Below, piece after piece: positions 33,553 to 42,114 of a DNA stretch of 64,000 nt. Made by a program: the position numbers and the translations under genes. This stretch comes from Fictibacillus arsenicus. GTDB taxonomy: Bacteria; Bacillota; Bacilli; Bacillales; Fictibacillaceae. Under the pieces are notes generated by a model. That model was not told the origin of the DNA and made no database searches. It was given only the letters and a program-made list of their open reading frames with translations. The DNA lies in assembly GCF_001642935.1 (NCBI RefSeq), contig NZ_CP016761.1, forward strand, positions 1,426,001 through 1,490,000, written 5' to 3'. Every line of letters begins with the position of its first letter. Within the stretch, counting starts at the first letter, position 1.

Positions 33553-34113
33553 TCAAAATTTATTATTTACATCACTTTGTTTTTTCTCATAGGAAGTAGA
33601 ATCTGTTCCAGTCATTGTACGGGGTTTTACTACAGCAGTTGAATTTGATGAAGATTGAGTGCTGTATCCGTCTCTTTCTGCTTCCTTTTTTGCTTCATCG
33701 ATCGCTGTTTTTGTTTCGCTCTTAGCTTCTTTAACCGTATTTTTAGCTTCCTGAAGCTTTTGTCGGGCAGAAACTGACATGCTGCTTGATTTATCTTTCA
33801 TAGATTCAACAGCATCTTTTGCGTCCATCTTGCCTAGCTTAGCTTTTAGCATCGTTTCGTCTTTCTTTTGCATTGTACGCTCTTTAAGCTTGATGGAAGT
33901 GTCGCGCAAATCGTTTCTGAACTCATTGCCTTTCTTTGGCGCATATAAAAGTGCTGCAGCAGCACCTACTAAACTCCCGACTACAAGTCCAGTTGTAAAA
34001 CCTGATCCAGAACCTTTTTTGTTATCATATGTTTCCCGTGTTTGGAAATCGGAATGCGTGAATACCGGCTCCGCTGTTGTAGTATGTGTTGTGTGTGTAT
34101 TTTCGTTATGCAT
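33553..34113 (-). CDS. YtxH-domain general stress protein
   Basis: About 186 residues from MHNENTHTTHTT. A Thr/His-rich start, then GFTTGLVVGSLVGAAAALLY, the glycine-rich membrane segment of YtxH proteins, then APKKGNEFRNDLRD and a long Lys/Glu/Ala coiled coil to the end. YtxH proteins are small membrane proteins of the general stress response; the long helical tail is LEA-like. Start at 34113, eight bases after GGAGG; the upstream TTG in frame overlaps that site. Single gene with its own terminator. Confidence 0.82.
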   Translation of the reverse strand: MHNENTHTTHTTTAEPVFTHSDFQTRETYDNKKGSGSGFTTGLVVGSLVGAAAALLYAPKKGNEFRNDLRDTSIKLKERTMQKKDETMLKAKLGKMDAKDAVESMKDKSSSMSVSARQKLQEAKNTVKEAKSETKTAIDEAKKEAERDGYSTQSSSNSTAVVKPRTMTGTDSTSYEKKQSDVNNKF

Positions 34114-34225
34114 AATCAATTCCTCCTTTTTTGCTTGTATATAAATCGTACCCGGAAGTGCTTGGAGTTAAACACTTAAGCCATAAATGTATAAGCGAAT
34201 AAAGGGATTTGTCTAAATGACGGCA

Positions 34226-34250
34226 TAGAAAAAGCCGGGCTATACCCGGC
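34226..34250 (-). terminator. Terminator of the YdjO-like gene
   Basis: GCCGGG/CCCGGC hairpin (34234-34250) with TTTTTCT on the minus strand. Confidence 0.8.
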
Positions 34251-34269
34251 AGGTTTTCTATTTATTTCA

Positions 34270-34458
34270 TTAGCTTTTGAGTTCAGGAAGCATTCGGATT
34301 TCCTCATTCATTGCTGATTTACAAATGGGGCATTGAGGTTCTTTTTGCAAAGAAAAGTCAGCGCGCATCCAGCATGAGCAACCGTCACTCGAACATGCCC
34401 AAACCTTCGTTTCTACGTCTGGAATCGGCTCTGCAGGTTGTTTTGAAAAAAAAGCCAT
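34270..34458 (-). CDS. YdjO-family cold-inducible zinc-ribbon protein
   Basis: 62 residues with the family core VWACSSDGCSCWMRADFS followed by CPICKSAM: two Cys pairs forming a likely zinc ribbon. In B. subtilis ydjO is induced by cold; the role is unknown. AAAGGGGGATATCT precedes the ATG. Single gene. Confidence 0.8.
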   Translation of the reverse strand: MAFFSKQPAEPIPDVETKVWACSSDGCSCWMRADFSLQKEPQCPICKSAMNEEIRMLPELKS

Positions 34459-34525
34459 AGATATCCCCCTTTTCTGTTCTACTTATAGTATACGCCTAAA
34501 AGAGGAAAAATATGTATCATTTTGA

Positions 34526-35479
34526 TTACATATTCAAAATAAGTTCATTTTTCGCTGAGATTTCTTTTGCCCAGCGAGCATGAATCACCCTTATCTCATA
34601 GGGGGAATGAATGGTTATGTCTGATTTTAATAACCACAAATAGTCTGCTATTTTATTTATGTGATTCAATAAAACTCTGCCCTTTAGCATGATGGTGCCG
34701 TCTTCAAGTTTGACGATGAATTGTTTAAGAAATGGATGTGAGATGCAGTAATCCGTCTTTTCTGGTGCAATTTCAGCAACAAGCTCAAAAAAGGAACGCG
34801 GAGTAATTCTGGATGCCCAGTTATGGATTGTAATATCAGTAAAGTCTTTTATATCCATAGGTTCATAGTTAATCACAGCTTGATGGATATCCGAAAGATT
34901 AAATACATGAAAATCTGTCAGTGAGTAGCAATAGGCTGGACAGAACCACTCTCCATTTTCATTGTAGATACCGATAGGCTGGATATTGCAGTATGTCTTA
35001 GAATCTTGAATATGATAAAGAACAGTAACGATTTTTTGTTTTATTGCCGCTTCAAGCATTACTGGTGCATGCAAACTTTGCTCAGGAAGGGGAAAGTTTA
35101 TTGAAAGGCGTTTTTGAATGTGATCCCAATTATCTTTAGCATCTTCTGGCAAATATTGAAGAAGTTTATGAGAGACAGATCTGCTTTGAATTTGAAAGGG
35201 AAAACTTTCTGTACCATATGATTGAAGACCATATAATATAGCGGAAGCTTCCATTTCAGTAAATCCGATTGGCGGAAGTATACGATCGTTTTCAATCCGG
35301 TATCCGCCATGGGGACCAAACTCGGAAATAATCGGCAATCCCATCTCCATTAGCCTCAATAGATCACGCTGTATAGTACGGGTAGAAACTTGAAATTCAA
35401 CCGCTAATTCTTTTAATGTAAATTGTTTTTTAGTATTAATAGATAATAATAGTCTTTCTAATCTTTTTATCTTTGACAT
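34526..35479 (-). CDS. WYL-domain HTH transcriptional regulator
   Basis: 317 residues. N-terminal DeoR-like winged helix (LLLSINTKKQFTLKELAVEF, then VSTRTIQRDLLRLMEMGLPI, HGGYRI), and a central WYL-type sensor region from about 140 (VTVLYHIQDSKTYCNIQPIGIY, NGEWFCPAYCYSLTDFHVF). WYL domains bind nucleic acids or small ligands. AGGGGTCAA before ATG. Monocistronic; the target is not visible in the neighbourhood. Confidence 0.88.
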   Translation of the reverse strand: MSKIKRLERLLLSINTKKQFTLKELAVEFQVSTRTIQRDLLRLMEMGLPIISEFGPHGGYRIENDRILPPIGFTEMEASAILYGLQSYGTESFPFQIQSRSVSHKLLQYLPEDAKDNWDHIQKRLSINFPLPEQSLHAPVMLEAAIKQKIVTVLYHIQDSKTYCNIQPIGIYNENGEWFCPAYCYSLTDFHVFNLSDIHQAVINYEPMDIKDFTDITIHNWASRITPRSFFELVAEIAPEKTDYCISHPFLKQFIVKLEDGTIMLKGRVLLNHINKIADYLWLLKSDITIHSPYEIRVIHARWAKEISAKNELILNM

Positions 35480-35601
35480 GTTTGACCCCTATTAGTTGTA
35501 TTCAAACTTTTGTACTACTCGGTTGTATTTTATATCGTACATAATTATTGAATTGTTAGTGTTTCACCGAATAAAGTCGAAATAATAGCTTGAAAACAAA
35601 A

Positions 35602-35632
35602 TAACACGTTATCCATTTTAGATAACGTGTTA
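35602..35632 (-). terminator. Terminator of the MarR gene
   Basis: TAACACGTTATC and GATAACGTGTTA are perfect 12-bp arms with a 7-base loop; on the minus strand TTTTGTTTT follows after a few bases. It may also serve transcription from the other side weakly. Confidence 0.7.
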
Positions 35633-35697
35633 AGTGTAAATATGAAAAGTAGTAAGACTAAGCTGGGATTATTTTTTAGGGCAGGGTGTTTGAAGTT

Positions 35698-36141
35698 TTA
35701 GTTTTTTACGATCGAAGAAAGATGTTCAAAACATTCAACCATATCAGCTAGCTGTTTCTCAGTAAGCTGGGACATGTATTTTGTTAAAACACCATTTCTC
35801 TTTTCCTGAATCATTTCAAAAGCATCTAAACCAGCTTGGTTCAGATGAACATAGACGATTCGACGATCTAATTCCGAACGATACCGGTCAACTAATCCTC
35901 TTTTAACAAGTCTGTCAATGATGACGGTAGTAGCACTTGCACGAACTTTCATAGCGTCGGCAATTTCAGAAACGGTCCATTTTTCACGAGTAGAAAGTGT
36001 CTTCAAAATTTGAAATTGTGTAGAGGTAATCTCTTCTTCTTCCCAAATTTCAGGTTTTAACACGTCCATGATTTCTACAAAAGCCTTCTCTATCCGCTCT
36101 ACTTCTATTAAAACATTTCTACTTTCTGCTACCACTTTCAC
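35698..36141 (-). CDS. MarR-family transcriptional regulator
   Basis: 147 residues, typical length. Winged helix at about residues 40-105 (FQILKTLSTREKWTVSEIAD, VRASATTVIIDRLVKRGLVD, RYRSELDRRIVYVHL) with dimerising helices at both ends. GTG start at 36141 with AGGAGG 8 bases upstream. Divergent from degV with a 225-bp gap; no clear palindromic operator seen there. Ligand unknown. Confidence 0.92.
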   Translation of the reverse strand: MKVVAESRNVLIEVERIEKAFVEIMDVLKPEIWEEEEITSTQFQILKTLSTREKWTVSEIADAMKVRASATTVIIDRLVKRGLVDRYRSELDRRIVYVHLNQAGLDAFEMIQEKRNGVLTKYMSQLTEKQLADMVECFEHLSSIVKN

Positions 36142-36366
36142 AGTACTGCCTCCTTAGCTTACATTACTCCTATTTTAATATAAATTTCCGATAAGTTCCA
36201 TTAATATGTAGTATAAAGTATCTAGTTACCAATGTGTATCTCTGCGCTAGTATTTAAACTATTGAAATATAGATTTAATTTAGCAATAAAAATATATTCC
36301 TGTCATAAAAGAGGAATTCTTTCATGAATATCTAATAGAAAAAGAGAGAAAAAAGGGGGAAGAGAG

Positions 36367-37209
36367 ATGGCACGTATTGCTTGGATTACAGACAGTACAA
36401 GCTGTATTACACAAGAAGAAGCGAAGCAGCTTGGCATACATATTATACCGGTATCGGTCATTATGGGAGAAGAGGTATACAAGGATGGTGTTGATATCAC
36501 ACCAGATGAATTTTATACAAAATTGGAAACAATTACCGAACTTCCGAAAACAAGTCAACCAACTGTTGGTGAGTTTTCTGATTTCTATGAAGTGCTTAAG
36601 CACGATTATGACTGTGGCATCGCTGTACACGTATCAGAGAAATTCAGCGGTACGATCAACGGATCAAGGCTTGGAGCAGATATGGCAGATTTTCCTGTAC
36701 ATATCGTAGATTCGAAAATCACTTCTGAAGCTATGAAACAGCTTGTGTTAAAAGGAAAACGATTAGAAGAAGAAGGACTTGCTCCTGAAGAAATCGCTAC
36801 ACGATTGAGAGATTCAGCAGATCATGTTAAAGGGTATGTATGCATCGGGAGTTTAGAGCAGCTGAGACTTGGAGGCAGATTATCCGGTGCAAGTTTCTTG
36901 GTTGGAAACCTCCTGCAGATCAAGCCTATCCTGACATTTGATAATGGATCACTTGTACCTTTTGAAAAAATAAGAACGCTAAAAAAAGCAGAGTCGCGTG
37001 TACTTGCTCTGTTTGAAGAGGCAGCGGCACGAACATCTGTTAATGGAGTAAGTGTCATATATAGCGGTTCATCTGAAAAAGCAGAAGATTGGCTTCACCT
37101 TCTAAAAGATAAATATCCAAACATCACGATTAACCTGGGACAGCTTAGTCCGGCAATCGGGGTCCACGTGGGAGCAGGTACTCTTGGCATCCTTTGGTTT
37201 GAGGATTAA
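36367..37209 (+). CDS. DegV-family fatty acid-binding protein
   Basis: 280 residues. DegV fold: IAWITDSTSCITQEEAKQLG, KTSQPTVGEF, VSEKFSGTINGSRLGADM, KGYVCIGSLEQLRLGGRLSG, LLQIKPILTFDNGSLVPFEK and SPAIGVHVGAGTLGILW. In Firmicutes such FakB-type proteins hold a fatty acid for phosphorylation by the kinase FakA. Whether this one partners FakA is not shown here. GGGGGAAGAG before ATG. Ends at a palindromic terminator shared with the convergent TSUP gene. Confidence 0.92.
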   Translation: MARIAWITDSTSCITQEEAKQLGIHIIPVSVIMGEEVYKDGVDITPDEFYTKLETITELPKTSQPTVGEFSDFYEVLKHDYDCGIAVHVSEKFSGTINGSRLGADMADFPVHIVDSKITSEAMKQLVLKGKRLEEEGLAPEEIATRLRDSADHVKGYVCIGSLEQLRLGGRLSGASFLVGNLLQIKPILTFDNGSLVPFEKIRTLKKAESRVLALFEEAAARTSVNGVSVIYSGSSEKAEDWLHLLKDKYPNITINLGQLSPAIGVHVGAGTLGILWFED

Positions 37210-37235
37210 GATTTTACAGCAAAAGGCAAAAGTGT

Positions 37236-37281
37236 AAAAAGTAACAGGGGACAGACCCGGGTCTGTCCCCTGTTACTTTTT
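37236..37281. terminator. Perfect 46-bp palindromic bidirectional terminator
   Basis: AAAAAGTAACAGGGG-ACAGACCC and its exact complement, no loop bases, with T runs both ways. A copy of the GGACAGACCC family extended by host sequence; it touches the stop codon of the TSUP gene. Confidence 0.88.
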
Positions 37282-38144
37282 TAAGATTTTTTACGGACAG
37301 CTGCGATGATCAGCAAGATCCAGATGAACAGCAGGGGCAGCAGGTAATACATTTCCTGAAACAGCTCCAAAAAAAAGAACTCTTTTAAAATGGTACGAAG
37401 GTTTGTCAGGATAATAATACCACCGGCCAGCACACCTAATAATGCTGGTTTTAGATGTTTTACAAGCCAGGCGGCAAACGGAGCAGCAATGACACCGCCA
37501 ACCATCATGGCAAGAACGATTTGCCAGTAAAGGGTTTCCCAGCCGATGAACAAAAAGAAGCCGATTGATGCTGATAAAGATACTGCAAATTCGCTAAAGT
37601 TAACTGATCCAATGGCCATGCTTGGTGTCAGGTGTCTCTGTGTTAGAAGTAATGGCGTGGTCAATGGACCCCAGCCACCACCGCCTGAAGCATCCAAAAA
37701 TCCGGCGGCAAATCCTACTGGTCTATAAAGTTTCCCTATTTTTTCAGTGTCTTCTTTAATGATTGGCCTTGCTGAAATCTTTAACATTAAAAAGCGGAAT
37801 ATAACATAAATTCCTAATCCGAGCAAAAATAAAGAGATATATGGTTTTATGAACACAGCCGGGATATAGCTTAAAAATGCAGCTCCTGAAAAAGCACCAA
37901 CAGCTCCAGGTAGCACTAACTTTTTAACAATATTTATATCAACGTTCCCAAACTTGAAATGAGAGTAACCAGAAGCGGCTGATGTTACAACTTCAGCTAG
38001 GTGAACAGAAGCTGATGCGATCGCAGGAGAAAGTCCGATCATTAACAGGAGAGTAGTAGAAGTTACACCGTAGGCCATACCGAGTGATCCATCAATCAGC
38101 TGAGCCATCAGACCGATCAAGGCGAGCACTATAATTTTTTTCAC
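37281..38144 (-). CDS. TSUP (TauE/SafE) family anion exporter
   Basis: 287 residues, about eight membrane segments. TauE motifs: QLIDGSLGMAYGVTSTTLLL, SPAIASASVHLAEVVTSAAS, and the repeated version SGGGGWGPLTTPLLLTQRHL with SMAIGSVNFSEFAVSLSA. TSUP proteins move sulfite, sulfonates or other small anions. The substrate cannot be told and no sulfur genes are nearby. Stop codon borders the palindromic terminator. Confidence 0.88.
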   Translation of the reverse strand: MKKIIVLALIGLMAQLIDGSLGMAYGVTSTTLLLMIGLSPAIASASVHLAEVVTSAASGYSHFKFGNVDINIVKKLVLPGAVGAFSGAAFLSYIPAVFIKPYISLFLLGLGIYVIFRFLMLKISARPIIKEDTEKIGKLYRPVGFAAGFLDASGGGGWGPLTTPLLLTQRHLTPSMAIGSVNFSEFAVSLSASIGFFLFIGWETLYWQIVLAMMVGGVIAAPFAAWLVKHLKPALLGVLAGGIIILTNLRTILKEFFFLELFQEMYYLLPLLFIWILLIIAAVRKKS

Positions 38145-38394
38145 GTATTGTCCTCCAATAAACCGATATCCTATAGATTATGTGGACAAACGTGATTCTG
38201 TTTAGGCAAAACCCTGAATGTAATCAGATTCCTTGTAAAATAGAGAAAACACCCGCAAAACATGATTAAATAATTGTTTTTTTGATCATTTTTCGATAAG
38301 GTAGTAGACAGTGTTGCAAGTAAAGGTTAAGAGCCTTTATTTTGTGGAATAATACAAAAAAGTACGAAATACATAAAATGGAGTGATAAGAACA

Positions 38395-39291
38395 ATGGAA
38401 ATCGGATTGATCGGCCTCGGTAAAATGGGCTTTAATATGGCATTGAACATGAACGATAAAGGCTATACTGTTATCGCTACTGATGTTAACAAAGACACAG
38501 TTAAAGAGATTTCTGAACAAGGTGTTAAAGGTGTCGAGTCAGTTGGAGAGCTCGCAAACTCATTCTCAGGAAGAAAGGCTGTCATTCTTCTTGTACCGGC
38601 AGGTGAAATTGTTGACCAAGTAATCAACGAGCTTAAACAGCACCTTTCAGAAGGGGATATTATTGTTGATGCGGGGAACTCCATGTACAAGCATACACTT
38701 CGCCGTTACGAAGAATTAAAAGCTGATGGCATCCACTTTGTTGACGTTGGTACTAGCGGAGGAACAGATGGTGCTCGCTACGGACTTTGCGCAATGATGG
38801 GCGGAGACGACGATGCGGTAAATTACCTTGCACCGCTTTATGAAAAAATTTGCGTTGAAAAAGGTTTCTTGATCACTGGCCGCGCTGGATCTGGCCATTT
38901 CTTAAAGATGGTTCATAACGGTATTGAGTACGGTATGATGCAAGCGATCGGTGAAGGATTTGAAATCCTGGACAAGAGTGATTTCGATTATGACTATGAG
39001 GCTGTTTCGAGAGTGTGGAACAACGGATCTGTTATCCGAAGCTGGCTCATTGAATTGATGGAGAATGCGTTTAGCAAACAGCCTAACCTGGAAGATATCC
39101 GCGGCGTTATGAACTCTTCAGGTGAAGGGATCTGGACAATTGAAGCTGCACTTGATTATCAGGCATCAGCTCCAGTTATCGCACTTTCACAATTCATGCG
39201 TTTCCGTTCATTAGAAGATGACACATTCCACGGTAAAGTAGTTGCTGCACTGCGTAATGAGTTCGGCGGACATGCTGTCGTAAAAAAATAA
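38395..39291 (+). CDS. gnd: 6-phosphogluconate dehydrogenase, short NAD-type (YqeC-like)
   Basis: Oxidatively decarboxylates 6-phosphogluconate to ribulose 5-phosphate. 298 residues, the short class; classic Gnd has ~470. GLIGLGKMGFNMALNM is the nucleotide fold, FVDVGTSGGTDGARYGLCAMMGG and SGHFLKMVHNGIEYGMMQAIGEG (split here) hold the substrate and catalytic Lys/Asn residues. ATG 38395 follows GGAGTGA; an upstream codon at 38383 is less well placed. Single gene, followed by a repeat element. Confidence 0.9.
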   Translation: MEIGLIGLGKMGFNMALNMNDKGYTVIATDVNKDTVKEISEQGVKGVESVGELANSFSGRKAVILLVPAGEIVDQVINELKQHLSEGDIIVDAGNSMYKHTLRRYEELKADGIHFVDVGTSGGTDGARYGLCAMMGGDDDAVNYLAPLYEKICVEKGFLITGRAGSGHFLKMVHNGIEYGMMQAIGEGFEILDKSDFDYDYEAVSRVWNNGSVIRSWLIELMENAFSKQPNLEDIRGVMNSSGEGIWTIEAALDYQASAPVIALSQFMRFRSLEDDTFHGKVVAALRNEFGGHAVVKK

Positions 39292-39297
39292 TTCTTT

Positions 39298-39575
39298 AAC
39301 GCTCTATTCTAAGATGAGAGATTTCGTGGAAACTTCTTTATTGAATAGTTAATTGGAGCGAAAGGACGAGACTCCTCGAAAATGAAAATCACATTTTCTT
39401 CGTGCGATATAACGCTGTCGTAGCGTTCCTTGTCCTGCAGGATCAGTGGGACAGGTGAGACCAGTCAATGTCGGGAGGCGACGAGGGGCTCACCGCACAC
39501 CCTGCGGAAAGCGAGTTCTGTTGTGGAAATTAACTTCTTACAAAAACAACAAAGTTTACGAATACAGCATGTTTA
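39298..39575 (+). repeat. MITE-like repeat, copy 6 (long form)
   Basis: Starts ACGCTCTATTCTAAGATG just after the gnd stop, carries GTTAATTGGAGCG, the long-form insert (CTCGAAAATGAAAATCACAT to CGTTCCTTGTCC, about 39372-39436), GGGACAGGTGAGACC, GGGGCTCACCGCACACCC, GCGGAAAGCGAG and AACAACAAAGTTTACG. A short open frame at 39446 is not a gene. Confidence 0.82.
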
Positions 39576-39673
39576 AAGACCTCTGTGCCAGGGTGAAAAG
39601 CAGAGGTCTTTTACTATTTTTATCAAGAAAAACATATACTATCAATGACTTGAAAGGGATAGGAGTTTAGATT

Positions 39674-40192
39674 ATGGAAAACAAATATATACGCGAGTCA
39701 CGCACTGTTAAATCTTCAGTTGTACTGCCTCCTGATACAAACAATCATGGAACGCTCTTTGGAGGCAAGCTTATGGCTTATATTGATGATGTTGCAGCCA
39801 TTTCTGCGATTCGCCATGCACGCAAACATGTTGTTACAGCCTCTACTGATTCGGTAGATTTTCTACAACCAATTAAAGAAGGTTATTCCGTTTGCTTAGA
39901 GTCGTTCGTGACTTGGACAAAAACTACTTCGATGGAGGTTTTCGTGAAAGTCATTGCAGAGAACCTGCTGACTGGAGAACGTAAAGTGTGCGCCGTTTCT
40001 TTTTTAACATTTGTAGCCATGGGAGAGGATGGAAAGCCTACACCTGTGCCAAAAGTCATACCTGAAACAGAAGAAGAGAAATGGCTGCATGAACATGCAC
40101 CAGAACGGGCGATCGCAAGAAAAAAACGCCGTGAAGAAAGCAAAAAGTTAGCAAAAGAATTCGGTGTGAAAAAGCCATGGGATTCAATTTGA
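39674..40192 (+). CDS. Acyl-CoA thioesterase, hotdog fold (YkhA-like)
   Basis: 172 residues. Hotdog-fold signatures: LPPDTNNHGTLFGGKLMAYI with the catalytic Asn/His-Gly region, and VVTASTDSVDFLQPIKEGY; the C-terminal 40 residues are a charged helix. Hydrolyses acyl-CoA to free acid and CoA. Similar in length and layout to B. subtilis YkhA. GATAGGAG site ten bases before ATG. Confidence 0.92.
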   Translation: MENKYIRESRTVKSSVVLPPDTNNHGTLFGGKLMAYIDDVAAISAIRHARKHVVTASTDSVDFLQPIKEGYSVCLESFVTWTKTTSMEVFVKVIAENLLTGERKVCAVSFLTFVAMGEDGKPTPVPKVIPETEEEKWLHEHAPERAIARKKRREESKKLAKEFGVKKPWDSI

Positions 40193-40230
40193 GCATAAAG
40201 ATATATTTTTAAAAATTATAGATGTTAAGA

Positions 40231-40363
40231 TTCGCAAAATGAGAATAAGGTGATATAATAAAGTTAACCTTTTTCCAGCCAGGGATACAGAACCCTGGCA
40301 TTAATCTTGTTAAATTGTTTGAAGCCCCTAATTCGTTGGTAAGACGAATTAGGGGCTTTTTTG
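40231..40363 (+). ncRNA. Candidate short leader RNA/attenuator before the germination operon
   Basis: TTCGCA and TATAAT (40231-40236, 40254-40259; 17-base spacer) form a sigma-A-like promoter. Downstream are a GCCAGGG/CCCTGGC hairpin (40278-40299) and a strong terminator, GCCCCTAATTCG/CGAATTAGGGGC plus T6 (40323-40363). The expected transcript is about 100 bases with no open frame. It could be a small RNA or an attenuated leader of the ger genes; expression is not known. Confidence 0.45.
40323..40363 (+). terminator. Strong terminator before the germination operon
   Basis: AGCCCCTAATTCG pairs with CGAATTAGGGGCT around a 9-base loop, then TTTTTT. It may end the thioesterase transcript or the short leader RNA. 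Confidence 0.88.
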
Positions 40364-40434
40364 TGCTGTAAATTTACATAACCATGGACACTTCCGCAAA
40401 TGCTAAGAAAAGATTGGAAAAAAGGCGGATGGTT

Positions 40435-42114
40435 ATGCGGAATAGAAGAAAACGCCCTATTATCAAAACCCATAAAAAACTATCTGATATGATTGCGGAT
40501 AAAAAAGCCGGCGAAAGTTCTTCTCTTCAAACGAAGTCAGGTGCTTCAGAAGTTCAAATTCGAGAATTCAATGATCAGCAGCAACCAGTGAAAGTAGGAG
40601 AATTGAGCCCAGCCTTACATATCAATGTTGATAGAATTAAAAACCGTCTTGGTAATCCGACGGACCTCATTATCCGGGAATTTGAGTTTGAACTTGAACA
40701 AAAGGTAACAGCAACACTTATATTCCTGGAAGAGATGAACGATACACAGCTCTTAAGTGAATTTATTTTAGAACCACTGATGAATCTTACATCCGAAAAA
40801 CAATCATCTCCAGTTCCCATAAACCATGCACTTCATTACATTAAGCAGAATGCACTTGCTTTAGGAAGAGTGCTAGATGTCGAAACAGAAGACGAATTGC
40901 TGGAAGCGCTGCTTGCCGGATTAAGTGTCCTATTAGTCGAAGGTAATACGAAAGGCCTTAAGATGGGCACTAACGGCGGAAAAATGCGGAACATTGAAGA
41001 GCCGACATCTGAGGTTGTTATTCGCGGTCCGAAAGAAGCTTTCACGGAATCAATAAAAACGAACATTTCATTAATCCGAAGAAAATTAAGATCACCAGAT
41101 TTGCGAATTGAAAAGTTTATAGTCGGTGATATCACTAGAACAGATTTAGCCATTGTATATATGGATAACATCGTAAACCCTTTAATCGTAAAAGAAATAA
41201 AAGAAAGAATTGAACAGGTAAAAACGGATGGCCTACTTGAAACGGGCCAGCTTGAAGAATTCATACAAGATGAGACGGTTACTGTTTTCCCGCAATTGAT
41301 GAGTACTGAAAGACCTGATGTGGTTATCGGTAATATTTTAGAAGGACGGGTAGGCATCATTGTAAACGGAACACCATTTTCACTTATCGCACCTTCGCAA
41401 TTTATTCAGTTCTTTCAATCATCTGAAGACTATTACATGAGATATGACATCAGTACTTTTTTGAGACTGCTTCGTTTTTCCGTTTTTATTATCTCGTTGA
41501 TTGCTCCATCCATTTATATCGCCCTTACAACCTTTCATCAGGCTATGATTCCTACTACATTGCTTTTTGGTATTGCTGCTCAGCGTGAAGGTGTACCTTT
41601 TCCAGCTATAGCGGAGGCACTAGTTATGGAGATTACATTTGAGATATTACGTGAGGCGGGAATTCGGATGCCCCGTGCAGTTGGTGTAGCCGTATCGATC
41701 GTTGGTGCACTTGTATTAGGACAGGCAGCTGTTCAGGCAGGGCTCGTATCACCTGCTATGGTTATCGTTGTTGGGATTACAGCAGTTGCCAGTTTTGCAA
41801 TTCCTTCATTTGCTGTCGCAACATCAGCCCGTTTACTCCGGTTTCCTCTGATGATTATCTCTTCAGTGTTTGGTTTTTATGGGTTAACTCTTGCGCTGAT
41901 CGTAATCGTTGCTCATTTAACGAGTCTGCGGTCATTCGGTATTCCATACTTAAGTCCGTTTGCTCCGATACAAACACAGGATTTAAAGGACAGTTTATTC
42001 CGATTTCCTGTCACTCACTTATTTAAGCGGCCAGAAAAGCTGGCAAAGAAAAATGCTACCCGTACGCTGCCTTATGAAGTTAAGAAAAAGAGAGAGGAGG
42101 AAACAACAAGATGA
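40435..42114 (+). CDS. Spore germination receptor A subunit (GerA/GerK type)
   Basis: Inner-membrane receptor subunit that responds to germinants. About 559 residues from 40435; the ATG is six bases after AAAAGGCGG, while ATG 40384 (17 codons longer) has no ribosome binding site. N-terminal soluble GerA domain (about 70-340) with TEVVIRGPKEAFTES-like core, read here as SEVVIRGPKEAFTESIKTNI in part; then the membrane domain with SLIAPSIYIALTTFHQAMIPT, REGVPFPAIAEALVMEI and GQAAVQAGLVSPAMVIVVG. First gene of an A-C-B operon, the order found in gerK. Confidence 0.93.
   Translation: MRNRRKRPIIKTHKKLSDMIADKKAGESSSLQTKSGASEVQIREFNDQQQPVKVGELSPALHINVDRIKNRLGNPTDLIIREFEFELEQKVTATLIFLEEMNDTQLLSEFILEPLMNLTSEKQSSPVPINHALHYIKQNALALGRVLDVETEDELLEALLAGLSVLLVEGNTKGLKMGTNGGKMRNIEEPTSEVVIRGPKEAFTESIKTNISLIRRKLRSPDLRIEKFIVGDITRTDLAIVYMDNIVNPLIVKEIKERIEQVKTDGLLETGQLEEFIQDETVTVFPQLMSTERPDVVIGNILEGRVGIIVNGTPFSLIAPSQFIQFFQSSEDYYMRYDISTFLRLLRFSVFIISLIAPSIYIALTTFHQAMIPTTLLFGIAAQREGVPFPAIAEALVMEITFEILREAGIRMPRAVGVAVSIVGALVLGQAAVQAGLVSPAMVIVVGITAVASFAIPSFAVATSARLLRFPLMIISSVFGFYGLTLALIVIVAHLTSLRSFGIPYLSPFAPIQTQDLKDSLFRFPVTHLFKRPEKLAKKNATRTLPYEVKKKREEETTR

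Noticed and set aside
39446-39670. 74-codon open frame before the thioesterase gene
   Set aside because: Half repeat sequence, no ribosome binding site, no family.
40836-41360. 174-codon frame antisense to the germination A gene
   Set aside because: Ser/Thr-rich shadow frame without homology signals.
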